DNA from: Myxococcota bacterium
GTDB taxonomy: Bacteria > Myxococcota_A > Polyangia > HGW-17 > JAJRWW01
Length of the DNA: 14,340 bases
Assembly: GCA_024276595.1 (NCBI GenBank)
Contig: JAJRWW010000595.1
Location: 1 to 14,340 of the forward strand
Direction of reading: 5' to 3'
Shown here: positions 1 through 8,231 of the stretch, piece by piece
How positions within the stretch are numbered: position 1 is the first letter of the stretch
How the letters are laid out: each line of letters begins with the position of its first letter
Notes under the pieces: generated by a model
What the model was told of the DNA's origin: nothing
The model's input: only the letters and a program-made list of their open reading frames with translations
Databases searched by the model: none
Position numbers and translations under genes: made by a program

Positions 1-3000
1 AACCGCGCCTCCAGCACGCTGTCCATGAGGCCACGGACCGACACGTCACTGAGAGACTCGATCTGCTGGAGCTTGTCGCGCTTGCCCAGGATCTCGCGAA
101 GATGCTCCACCGCTGCGCGAGCAGAGACGTCATCCATGTCCCGGGCGTTCCGGTAGCCCAGCAGACACTGGTAGCAGCCGTCGCGCTCCGTGTCGGACCA
201 GCAGGAGCAGCCCTCCAGCCGTTGCCTGGCCATCTCCAGCGCCTCGAAGAGCGGCAGCTCGCCGCCCTCCCTGGTAGGGGTGACGAGCTGCTTCACGTAG
301 CCCGTGCCCCCGGGGACGCTGTCGAAGAGCACCAGGTACTGCTTGCGCAGGGAGCTGCCCGAGTCCGGCTCGGAGTAGACCGTGGTGCGCAGGTGGTCAA
401 CGCTCCCGCCGAAGCGCGCCTTCAGCCCGAGCTGCAACGCCGCCACGAAGGTGTTGAGCTGGGCCAGCTCGGGCAAGGGGAGGAGCAGCCGAAGGGCCTC
501 GGAGGAAAACTCCCGGTACAGGTACAGGCAGCTCTCGATGCTCGGCCTTGCTCCGGTGGCCTTGGTGGGACACGAGAGCGTGTGCGCCGGGTCCTTGCCC
601 TCCTGCTGGACCTTGCCGCAGCGGGCGCAGATCCGGAACCCGGGCCTCGCCGCCTCCCGCCCAGCCACCCGGATCTTGTTGCCCTGGTCCGAGTGCTCCC
701 CGAAGTTGACCTCACGGAATGTGGCCCGCGCCAGGTACTCGAAGCCAAAGGGCACGGCAGGATCTTCAATCGACCACGCTCCCTGGCGGTCCCCGTCGCG
801 ACACTCCACCAGGGTCTGCCGCTGGAAGTAGCGCGGCTGCCGGTCATCCCGGTCGTCGCGGATCCGGCTCTCTCGGTCCGGCGCGTTGGCGAACACCTGC
901 CTGAGCGGCAAGAGCCGTAGCTTCTGGTCCTCGTCAACCCACGTGTCACTGCCGCACGCCGGACAGGTCGTCGGCTGGTCGCCGAGGTCGATGCGCTGGG
1001 CGTGGTTGCACAGATCACAGAAGCGCCAGGTCTCGACCTCGGTCACCGACACATCCACCTGGTCTATCCGCACTCGCCGACCGCCGGCGTAGAAGTCCGC
1101 CTGGGGAGCCAGCTCCGTCAGTGCGCTCGACGGCGACCGCGCATACTCGTAGGTCCAGGTGTCATACTTGCTGCCCTGGGACGGGACCCGCTTTTTCTTG
1201 CGCCAGATCACCGAGCTCAACCGCACCGCGGCCTCGGGAAAGGCGTAGTTGGGCAACATCCCCTCACCGGTGAAAAACTCCAGGGTTTGCCGACCATCCA
1301 CCTGCCGGATGAGGGCCTGAAGGGCCGCCTTCTCCTCCTCCATCCGTTCCACCTGCTCATCGAAGTCCAGCGGCTTGGCCTCGTTTTCCTTGAGCTTCTT
1401 CAGCTCGCTGGTGATCTTGCGCGCCTTGGACCGGAGGCTCTCCCGCTGCTTGCGCTCACGCTGGCACACCTCGATGAGTCGCCACTGCAGGCTCGCCTCC
1501 CCCTTGTCCCCTCCCTCCAGGAAGGTCCGCAGGCTGCGCCGGGTGCTCTCGGTGATCGCCCCGGCGAACATCTCCTGGAACTCCCTCAAGATGGCGGGCT
1601 GGTAACGGTCCACAAAGGCCAGCAAGTTGCGGGGGAAGTGGGCGGAGCCCTCGTCGTCCAGGTGGGCGAACACCTCCCCCAGCCGACGGGGCAGCACGGC
1701 CGCGTCTCCCTCCTGGGCCACCCAGCGGTCGAAGCAAAAGGCCGTGAGCTGTCGCTCCAGCACGGCAGAGGCGTCCAGGAACACTCCTGGGTGCCTGACG
1801 TCCCCGGCCATCATCTCCTGGGGCGCAGCGAACATGTAGAGGTCGTGGGGCCGCGCGTTGGCCACCGAGAGCACGAGGGAGTTGCCATGGCGCCGGCCCG
1901 CGCGCCCGATCCGCTGCAAGAAGTTGGCCTGCGTGGGGGGCACCGAGCACAGGATGATCGACGACAGGTCACCGATGTCTATCCCCATCTCCAGCGTGGG
2001 CGTACACGAAAGCAGGTTCGGGAACCAGGGCTTGCGGGCCAGCGCGTGGTGGTCCGGCGAGCCTTCCACCGTCTCCCGTGGCGAGGCGCTCTCGGCCTTG
2101 AACCTTTGCTCGATCTTCTCCCGCTCCTCGCCCGAGATCATCCCGGTGTGCTCGGCGGTGTAGATCCTCTGGAGATCGCCCACAGAGTACAGCCGACCGA
2201 AGTAGTCCGCCGTATCGACGTCGTCCTCCCGATACTCGCCCGTGCAGCGCGCCGTCAGGCAAGGGACCTCGCGCCAGAGGTCCAGCTCCCTGGCGGCCAC
2301 CTGGACCCGGTGGTGACAGCGCGCGCAGCAGAGCCCGGACACCGCGCTCTCGACCCGCAGGGCATCGTCGGCCACGCCCCAGATACGCTCTCCCCGCTTT
2401 CCGACGAGCTCGCGCAGGACCCCCTGCGCAGCGAGCACGGCAAGCGCCACCGGGTACACCGAGCTCGCGTCCGCCCCGAGGGCAGTGTTCGACGCGAAGC
2501 ACTGCGTAACCCATCTCTCGTACCAGCCAGGCTGCCGCCCCCTCGGGCTGGACCAGGTGTCAAACCGGGCGGATCCCGGCCGGTCCTGCAAGAATGCGGG
2601 CATCCTGGATGTCTTTCCAAAAGCGGGCAGGTGCACCTGCTGCTTGAACATCCACAGGAGCTCACCGCCCGACTTCAGAAACTCGGAGGGCAGCTCCGCG
2701 TGGTGGATGGCCCCTCGGACCCGCAGGTGGTAGATGAGCCCGACCACAAAGGCCCGCAGGCGCTCCACGCTCACATCCCTCAGCCCGGGCACCTCGTTGC
2801 GCATGGGGGCCACGAGCGCCTCGCAGGCCAGTTCCAGTCGCTTCGGGTCGAGGTAGGCCGTGGCCGCCCTGGTCCGGGGCAGGGAGCGTCCTATGGTGGC
2901 CTGGTGACCGAGCTCCTGGGCGATCTCGAATGCCAGCCGGCGCGCCACGAGAGCCGGCAGGTTCGACCCCTCTGGCAACACCCCGTCGCGCTGGAGCGCG

Positions 3001-4115
3001 TCCCAGTCGTGGAGCCAGGCCATGCTGGGCGCGATGAAGGTCGCCACCCACGTGGGCTCATCCATTCGCTCCCGCCAGTGTGCGCAGAACACCTCGGGGA
3101 GCTCTGAGAGCAACACCCCCTCGTTGCCCTCCTGGACCACCCGCCTGAGGGCCACCCGCAGGTTGGTTCGCCAGGTCCGGGCCCCAAAGAACCCGGCCCT
3201 ATGCGCCGCGTCCTGCACGCTGTCCGAAAACGCCAGGAGCTTCTTGTCCCTCTCATCGTTGAAGCTGGAGGCGAAGATCTGGTCCACGTACATGCTGGTC
3301 AACGTCGCCGCCCGAAAGCCCACCAGCGCCAGGCTCCCCCGAGCCCCGCAGAAGGGGCAGTCCCGAGAGAGCACCTGCTTCCGCTCTCGCTCCTGCCCTG
3401 GCTCCACTGATCGCGTGTTCGCCACCACCACCAGCTCCGCCGCCGCTCCACCCGGCTCGGGCTCCTCCTCGGGCTCCAGCAGGACCAGCTTGCGGGTGTC
3501 CACCCGGACCACCGGGAGCTTCTCCCAGGCCGGATCTCCAACTGGAGCTGCCGCTCGGGGATAGAGAAACCGCACCTGCGGATCCGCCTTGAAAAAGGCG
3601 CGGTAGAAGCTGTGAAGGTCACACCGGAACAAGTGGGGCTTGTCGCGGTCGATCCGAGTCGCCCAGCCCATGGCCCCACAATCGCGACAGTGAACAAGCG
3701 GCAGGTGTCTGCGCCGCTGCTCCCGATCCAGGTCGTCCGAGAAGCGAAGCCGTGGCCTCTGCTCGGGCCTGTCTGCCGTTCCCGGCGCCCCCAGCGTCGC
3801 CACCATGCGTCCCAGCTCCCGCTGCCAGAGCTGCAAGCGCACGTCCAGGAAAGGCCGCGTCGGGGCCACGCCGCCCCGGAGCTCCCGCTTCTGCCTAGTG
3901 GCGTCCAGCTCCGGTTGCAAGCTCCTGGCCACCGAAGTGAGCCCCATCAAGCTCTGCACGGCAAGCCTGCCCAGCTCCGGGTTCTTCCTCCAGGTAGACC
4001 GTGCCCGAGAGAGCGCCTGGACCACCTCGTCCATGAGCACCACCCGGCCGTCGAGCAGACCCAGGAGCGCTCGAAAGGTGGCGTGCCGCCTGAGCCGCTC
4101 TCCGAGGGCCACGGC
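1..4115 (-). CDS. Large DEAD/DEAH-box helicase, C-terminal part (RecA2, zinc clusters, DUF1998-like), partial at the left edge
   Basis: This continues the same reading frame as the helicase N-terminal part, directly after an in-frame TAG, and stays open to the window edge. Translation shows zinc-type pairs (CRDCG near 3690, CPFCG near 3345), then LLAFSDSVQDAAHRAGFF near 3255-3200. A cysteine-rich patch (CCARC) lies near 2335. The second RecA domain has TLEMGIDIG near 1990 and the motif VI-like RIGRAGRRHG near 1910. A charged coiled-coil-like stretch lies near 1480-1300. The CDLC...CPACG cluster is near 1010-955 and FDSVPGGTGYVKQL, typical of DUF1998, is near 330-290. A last cysteine cluster (CSCW...CYQC) is near 215-165. 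This architecture fits very long helicases of the MrfA/DruE/DISARM-related group, which act on DNA in repair or anti-phage systems. A GTG two codons after the stop (4112) could allow reinitiation. All conserved elements are still present despite the stop. The exact family (DruE or other) is not certain. Confidence 0.85.
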
Positions 4116-4118
4116 CTA
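4116..4118 (-). other. In-frame amber codon interrupting the large helicase gene
   Basis: The codon reads TAG between GPDESG and AVALGERLRRH. Helicase-type coding continues immediately after it, with no frame change and no further stop to the window edge. One substitution from CAG, GAG, AAG or TGG would create it. It is either a true nonsense mutation, a sequencing error, or a split point with restart at the GTG at 4112. Confidence 0.85.
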
Positions 4119-5405
4119 CCCCGACTCATCTGGCCCCTCGTCGCCGAACCACAGCCGCGCCTGGGCACGAACCCACCCCCTGGGGCTCTCCGCGGTCACC
4201 GGCTGGAGCGCAGCCAGGTCGTGCTCCCCTGGCTCCTCAAGGTACTCCACCGACGCATCGGCCAAGAACGCCTGCGCGCTGTGGCGCGACTCCCCGATGA
4301 GCGCTCCGTCGTCGAATGGCTCTCCGAACACCTCCTCGGCGTAGACCCTGAGCTGCGCTCTCGACCTCTCCTCTCCCAGGGTTGCGCTCGTCCCCACGCA
4401 GCACAGCGATCCATCATCTGCCTGCAGACGCCGCTTCAAGCGCCGGATGAGGCATGCCAGGTCGGTCCCCTGAGCCCCGTCGAAGGTGTGCAGCTCGTCC
4501 ACCACCAGCATCCGCAGCACCCCCCGGTGGTTGTCCCGCCAGATGCCCTGGTCCCACGGCCGGAGCAGCAGATAGTCCAACATCTTGTAGTTGGTGAGCA
4601 GGATGTACGGCGGGCGCCTCTTCATGGTCTCCCGGTCGGTTATGATGCTCCGGGCGCTCATGACCTCCTCGCCCGTTCGCCTCGCCCGCTTGCCTCGCCC
4701 CTTGCCCCCACTGCCAACACCCCCGCCGCCAGCACCCCCACCGCCAGCACCCCCGCCGCCAGCACCCCCGCCACCAGCACCCCCGCCGCCAGCACCCCCG
4801 CCACTCCCGGCTCCGCTCCCGCCCCCGCTCCCGCTCCCGCTCCCACTCTCGCCCCCGCTCCCGCTCCCGCCCTCGCCCCCGCTCCCGCTCCCGCCCTCGC
4901 CCGCTCCCCTGGTCTCGCCAATGTACAACCCCGCGGTGATCTTGCCCCGCAGCCGCTCGTTGCCGTGGATCATCCGTGCGATGCGTCCGGCCTGGTCAGT
5001 GGCCAGGGCGTTCATCGGGTAGATCAGGATCGCCTTCACCCCTGGAGTCCCCACCTCCTTGAGGCAGTGGTCCAGGATGGGCAGCAGGAAGCACTCCGTC
5101 TTACCCGACCCCGTCCCCGTGGCCACCAGCGTGGACAGCTTCCTCCTCCCCCCGAGCCGCTCGAAGGCCACGGTCTGATGCGCGTGCGGCGGGTACGCCA
5201 GTGGAACGTCTGGGAAGAAGTCCGCCCGTCCGCCACCTTCGAAAGGCAGCTTCACCGAAAGGTAGGGGCCCCTTATCACCCCGCCGGGCTCCTCCAGCAG
5301 ATCGTCGATGACCCGCTCCATCCCCGGCGTGGACGACCAGAAGGAGTACCGCAAAAAATCTCTGAGCCCCTGTTGGAGCTGAGCTGACAGAGCAGAGGGG
5401 ATCAT
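4116..5405 (-). CDS. Large DEAD/DEAH-box helicase, N-terminal part (RecA1 domain), ended by an in-frame TAG
   Basis: These 429 residues carry the first RecA-like motor domain of a superfamily 2 helicase. Motif I (ATGTGSGKT) is at residues 95-103 and is preceded by a Q-motif-like AYPPHAHQ. Motif Ia-like IYPMNALATDQ is near 128-138, ILLTNYKMLDYLL near 268-280, motif II (VVDELH) at 301-306 and motif III (GTSATLG) at 338-344. About 70 Gly/Ser/Ala residues interrupt the domain between the Ib region and motif II. The ATG at 5405 is supported by its 4-nt overlap with an upstream small reading frame and by the helicase-like N-terminus; its own Shine-Dalgarno is weak. The frame stops at codon 430 (TAG, 4118-4116), but coding similarity resumes in the same frame, so the original gene was probably over 1,800 residues. 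Alone, this half lacks the second RecA domain and should not be a working helicase. Confidence 0.85.
   Translation of the reverse strand: MIPSALSAQLQQGLRDFLRYSFWSSTPGMERVIDDLLEEPGGVIRGPYLSVKLPFEGGGRADFFPDVPLAYPPHAHQTVAFERLGGRRKLSTLVATGTGSGKTECFLLPILDHCLKEVGTPGVKAILIYPMNALATDQAGRIARMIHGNERLRGKITAGLYIGETRGAGEGGSGSGGEGGSGSGGESGSGSGSGGGSGAGSGGGAGGGGAGGGGAGGGGAGGGGAGGGGVGSGGKGRGKRARRTGEEVMSARSIITDRETMKRRPPYILLTNYKMLDYLLLRPWDQGIWRDNHRGVLRMLVVDELHTFDGAQGTDLACLIRRLKRRLQADDGSLCCVGTSATLGEERSRAQLRVYAEEVFGEPFDDGALIGESRHSAQAFLADASVEYLEEPGEHDLAALQPVTAESPRGWVRAQARLWFGDEGPDESG
4698..4907 (-). repeat. Low-complexity tandem repeat encoding a Gly/Ser/Ala linker in the helicase
   Basis: Two repeat types lie side by side. 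At about 4709-4803 a 15-bp unit, encoding Ala-Gly-Gly-Gly-Gly on the minus strand, is repeated five to six times with only a few substitutions. At about 4804-4907 a hexamer-based pattern encodes mixed Gly-Ser and Gly-Glu. Every unit length is a multiple of three, so changes in copy number would keep the helicase frame. The linker covers residues 167-236 and ends in a basic patch (GKGRGKRARR). It falls inside the first RecA domain between the Ib region and motif II, so it is probably a surface loop. It also creates long Pro-rich open frames on the plus strand. Confidence 0.9.
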
Positions 5406-5599
5406 CGCCTTAGCTTCTTTTTCGAGCGCCCGTTCTTTCGCGCCGCCCGGGCCTGCTTTCGCCTTCGCTTCTTCCTGTTGGCGTCAGACCGCCTGTCCTG
5501 CGCTGAGGGTGGGCTTGGGTGTGAGCTGTCGGACAGGTTGTCCTGTGTTCTCCTTGGGTCGAAGTATACCCATCTCTGCGGCTCCCAGGGAAAGCTCAC
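5402..5599 (-). CDS. Possible small polybasic protein, 65 aa, coupled to the helicase
   Basis: A GTG-initiated frame starts 17 nt after the DUF262 stop codon and ends in a TGA that overlaps the helicase ATG by 4 nt (ATGA), the arrangement expected for translational coupling. It begins SFPWEPQRWVYFDP, has a Ser/Pro-rich middle, and ends in a tail that is about half Lys/Arg. I do not recognise the family. The tail could bind nucleic acid or simply reflect base composition. No strong Shine-Dalgarno precedes the GTG. The same frame is open back to an ATG at 5689 inside the DUF262 gene, which would give 95 residues. It is the only candidate gene in the 211-nt gap between DUF262 and the helicase; otherwise the gap may be a leader for the helicase. 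Confidence 0.35.
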   Translation of the reverse strand: MSFPWEPQRWVYFDPRRTQDNLSDSSHPSPPSAQDRRSDANRKKRRRKQARAARKNGRSKKKLRR

Positions 5600-5616
5600 T
5601 CTCTGGAGAGCTAATC

Positions 5617-7278
5617 TTAATCCGACTCGTCGCTGTCCGCGATGGGATCTCCGCTCCTGTGCTGAGGCATCTGTACTCCGCGTTCGCACATAAAACTACG
5701 TTCGCCATCGATCAGGTGCTCCAGGCGGCACTTGATCAACGCCTCTCGTTCGTTGCCTTCGAGGTGTTCTCGCGCCTCATGGGGGAAGCCATGACTCGTA
5801 AGGACCTGCTCCAAAACAGGATCGTCGAGCTGTGCAAGAGCCCTGAGCGCCTGACCTCGGTGATCGCGATCCGCGTACATCCGGTTGGCCGGGCTGCTCT
5901 GCAGCTCAGATGGGAGCCCGCTGCCCACGACATAGGACAGCGCCTTCGAGCGTAGCTCGGCGTGCAACGCACCTGGGTCCAGGTGGCCCTCGCCTCGCAG
6001 GGACCGTGGGCCGAGTGAGGCAAGGTAAAGCAGGAATGCATGAACTCGGGCACTTCGGGTGTCAAACCGGCTCGGGAACGGCAGGGCCGGTTGGTCGAGG
6101 TTCACCTGCTTGAATGCATCGAGGTTGCCGTTGTCGGCGAGATCGCGCACTTCTGCAAGCGCCAGTCGTGCCTGTGTCGAGTTCACTCCTCCGAACCACC
6201 CGGTGAACGAGGTGACCCAGAACCAGCGCTGAAGAAGGTTGGCGACCTCCTGAGAGGGCTCGGGGCAGCGTCGAAAGAACTCGGCCAGGAACACGAGCTG
6301 GAGCCCATAGGGCAGCAGCCGGTCCGACGTGACCCCCCACCCCTGCAAGCAGTTGATGGCCCGGTCGATCGCTTGCCTGGTCGCAGCCACCGCTTCTGGC
6401 AGCTTCTCGCGAAGCTCAGGCTTGATGAGCAGGTCGGCGAAGTCCCGAGCGTAGATGTCTCGGTTCATGGCGGCCAGCACGGCACGCAGCGGGAAGATGC
6501 GATCCAGCCCGCCAAAACCTCTATGTGAGATGTCGTCCAGCAGCTTGTCCAGCTCTTTCGCGAGATGAAACTGGTCCACCTTGTAGGTCAGGGCAGAGAC
6601 CATCTCGTCGGGTGACATCCTGCGCCCCTTGCGGTTCAGGCGCGCGAAGATCGTGACCGCCGTGTCCATGTCTCCTTCGCTCACGGTGATCAACGGGAGT
6701 GAGAAGTTGCGAACCGCGTTGGCCAGCTTGTCAGCGGCCTGGAGCAGCTTCGCCGCGTGCTTGTGATCGGCGACCTTGTCCTGGATCTCCCGGCACGCCT
6801 CCAGGTATCCAGAAGTAGATAGCAGCTCTCGTACCGGAAAGTGCTGGGGCTCCAGTCCTCCTCTTGGTTCCGTCAAGAACTCCATCGCCTCGAGATCGCA
6901 GTAGAGCTTCCAGTCCACGTCGTGCTGTGGGTTTTCCAACTCGTCGTGAAACATGAGCGTCCCGAGCAGCGTGGCGACGCGCTGGTGCCCGTCCAATATG
7001 TAGGCCCTTACACCTTTTGGGCGTGGCGTCACCGGAATCGGGCCAACCCGGCTCATGGGACTAACCTGTCCATCGGTCTCCCAGACGAGCAAGCTGCCGA
7101 TGGGGTAGCCGTTGAGAACGCTACTCAGAAGATCCAGCATGTCTCTCTGACGCCAGACGAAGGGGCGCTGAAACTCAGGAACGAGCATACGCCCATCAGT
7201 TACCCGCTCCAGGATCTTGCCCAAGAACACGACCTCAGGCTTCACCTCTGGAGTGCGATTCAGGTTGTCGGTGGTCAT
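5617..7278 (-). CDS. DUF262 (GmrS/ParB-like fold) protein, 553 aa
   Basis: The N-terminal half has the DUF262 signature: VPEFQRPFVWRQRDMLDLL, LNGYPIGSLLVW, then ILDGHQRVATLLG, and FARLNRKGRRMSPDEM further on. DUF262 proteins such as GmrS and BrxU use a ParB/sulfiredoxin-like fold that binds or hydrolyses nucleotides, often in nucleases against modified phage DNA or as sensors. The central DGxQR has His where Gln is common. The C-terminal part (SPANRMY, then FPHEAREHLEGNEREALI) resembles the end of stand-alone DUF262 proteins. I see no clear HNH/DUF1524 nuclease motif, so DNA cleavage by this protein alone is uncertain. I chose the ATG at 7278 over the longer 7359 alternative because a strong AAGGGAGGT sits about 9 nt upstream and the N-terminal MTTDNL follows; 7359 would overlap the previous gene. 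The start is only 5 nt after the TOPRIM gene, which indicates one operon. Confidence 0.85.
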   Translation of the reverse strand: MTTDNLNRTPEVKPEVVFLGKILERVTDGRMLVPEFQRPFVWRQRDMLDLLSSVLNGYPIGSLLVWETDGQVSPMSRVGPIPVTPRPKGVRAYILDGHQRVATLLGTLMFHDELENPQHDVDWKLYCDLEAMEFLTEPRGGLEPQHFPVRELLSTSGYLEACREIQDKVADHKHAAKLLQAADKLANAVRNFSLPLITVSEGDMDTAVTIFARLNRKGRRMSPDEMVSALTYKVDQFHLAKELDKLLDDISHRGFGGLDRIFPLRAVLAAMNRDIYARDFADLLIKPELREKLPEAVAATRQAIDRAINCLQGWGVTSDRLLPYGLQLVFLAEFFRRCPEPSQEVANLLQRWFWVTSFTGWFGGVNSTQARLALAEVRDLADNGNLDAFKQVNLDQPALPFPSRFDTRSARVHAFLLYLASLGPRSLRGEGHLDPGALHAELRSKALSYVVGSGLPSELQSSPANRMYADRDHRGQALRALAQLDDPVLEQVLTSHGFPHEAREHLEGNEREALIKCRLEHLIDGERSFMCERGVQMPQHRSGDPIADSDESD

Positions 7279-7283
7279 GTTGT

Positions 7284-8231
7284 CTAGACCTCCCTTCTGA
7301 TCAAGGAGAGACCACGTTCGAGGTCTCCTCGCCCGCGCTCCCGGAGTGCCTCGGCGCATTGCCCGCCGTGCTCACGCCAGCATTGTCCAACACCGTCGCC
7401 GAACCCCAGCCGCAGTCGTTGTAGATCCATCTCGGATAGCTCATCGAAGAGGTTCCTCTCGTCCTCGGCGGTGAGACCGTCCTTCATATCGTAGACGTCC
7501 TTCAGGTCATCTGTCAGCCTGTCCCAGGCTTCGACCTGGCGTTGATGGTCCTGTCCAACGTTCTGTCGCTGATCAAGTAGCTCCCGCGGCAGGTAATTCT
7601 CAGCCTCCCGCTTCGCCAAAACCCAGCACGGGACGCCGAGGGTGTCACACGTCTGCTGGAGTCGCTGGGCCTCAGCGCTCGGTTCGTCTCCAGGCCTCCT
7701 GCGGTCACTATCCACCACGACGACGTATCGCGGTCGCGGATTTCTACCTTTGAGCCTCATGACCTCGTTTAGCATCTGCCCCTTTCCACCGCGGTCATCC
7801 AACTCCGCAGGCGCGGGGGTTAGGTGCCACCACCTCAGTAGGGGCCGATCCAGCTCTGCCATCACACGCTCGAGGAATGCGCCATCGCTGTCGCGGTTTT
7901 CGACGAGCACAACGAGGCGCTCACACGCTAGCCGGCAGGCAGGCTCAGGGGCAAGGTGCTCATCGCCAACGGGTTCCTGCACGATCCGGATCTGCCGACC
8001 GTGTGGGGCAGCTCCGGAGCCCCAGTCACGGCGTCCGACAGCCGCTCGAAACAGCTCCATTATCCGCTGGCCTCTCAGGTCGCTGTCGGTAACCCAGAGG
8101 GTGCTCGCATAGGCCTCCAGCCCGCTGACATCCCACATGTGCCACCCATCTTCGATGGTTTGGAGGATCCCGTCGAGCCATTTTACGGCGTCCGAATCGT
8201 TGGCCACGCCTTCGTCGATGGCGATGATCAT
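7284..8231 (-). CDS. TOPRIM-fold protein, 315 aa (OLD/DUF4435-like nuclease partner)
   Basis: Residues about 104-215 carry a TOPRIM-like metal-binding pattern. A hydrophobic strand ends in the key glutamate (LVVLVENRDSD, E111), a Gly-rich GGKG follows near 148-151, then a strand ends in DxD (YVVVVDSDRR, D174 and D176). KREAENYLP at 207-215 resembles the conserved segment after the TOPRIM core in OLD and DUF4435 proteins. TOPRIM proteins cleave DNA with divalent metal and in OLD/Gabija are normally fused to an ATPase; here the ATPase is the preceding separate gene. The first 100 residues (acidic, MIIAIDEG start) match nothing I recognise. The ATG overlaps the ATPase stop by 4 nt and has a good GAGGTGA just upstream, so the two are likely translationally coupled. 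The exact family is uncertain; the fold assignment is moderately firm. Confidence 0.7.
   Translation of the reverse strand: MIIAIDEGVANDSDAVKWLDGILQTIEDGWHMWDVSGLEAYASTLWVTDSDLRGQRIMELFRAAVGRRDWGSGAAPHGRQIRIVQEPVGDEHLAPEPACRLACERLVVLVENRDSDGAFLERVMAELDRPLLRWWHLTPAPAELDDRGGKGQMLNEVMRLKGRNPRPRYVVVVDSDRRRPGDEPSAEAQRLQQTCDTLGVPCWVLAKREAENYLPRELLDQRQNVGQDHQRQVEAWDRLTDDLKDVYDMKDGLTAEDERNLFDELSEMDLQRLRLGFGDGVGQCWREHGGQCAEALRERGRGDLERGLSLIRREV

Noticed and set aside
422..1018. A 198-codon minus-strand frame
   Set aside because: It overlaps the helicase in another phase and encodes a Ser/Arg/Thr-rich low-complexity string, while the helicase frame carries CDLC...CPACG and DUF1998-like motifs here.
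1002..3107. A 701-codon open frame on the plus strand
   Set aside because: It is antisense to the helicase C-terminal part, whose minus-strand frame shows clear motor and zinc motifs. The plus-strand product is a Leu/His/Arg/Pro-rich string with no recognisable domain, as GC-rich antisense frames usually are.
4698..4907. Possible CRISPR or other spaced repeat array
   Set aside because: The repeats are contiguous 15-bp and 6-bp units with no spacers and encode an in-frame Gly-rich linker.
3612..5387. A 591-codon open frame on the plus strand with an Ala-Pro-Thr repeat
   Set aside because: It is antisense to the helicase N-terminal part. The repeat is the complement of the Gly-rich linker coding sequence, not a separate surface protein.
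5531..5543. Short hairpin GGACA-GGT-TGTCC in the gap before the helicase
   Set aside because: A 5-bp stem with no T-run is expected by chance in GC-rich DNA and gives no support for a terminator.
5484..5708. A 74-codon minus-strand frame across the end of the DUF262 gene
   Set aside because: It overlaps the DUF262 gene heavily, has no Shine-Dalgarno and no features. The alternative frame ending at 5402 has the ATGA coupling, so I preferred that one.
7279..7359. N-terminal extension of the DUF262 protein to an ATG at 7359
   Set aside because: The extra 27 residues are Arg-rich, lie inside the TOPRIM gene, and the downstream ATG has a much better Shine-Dalgarno.
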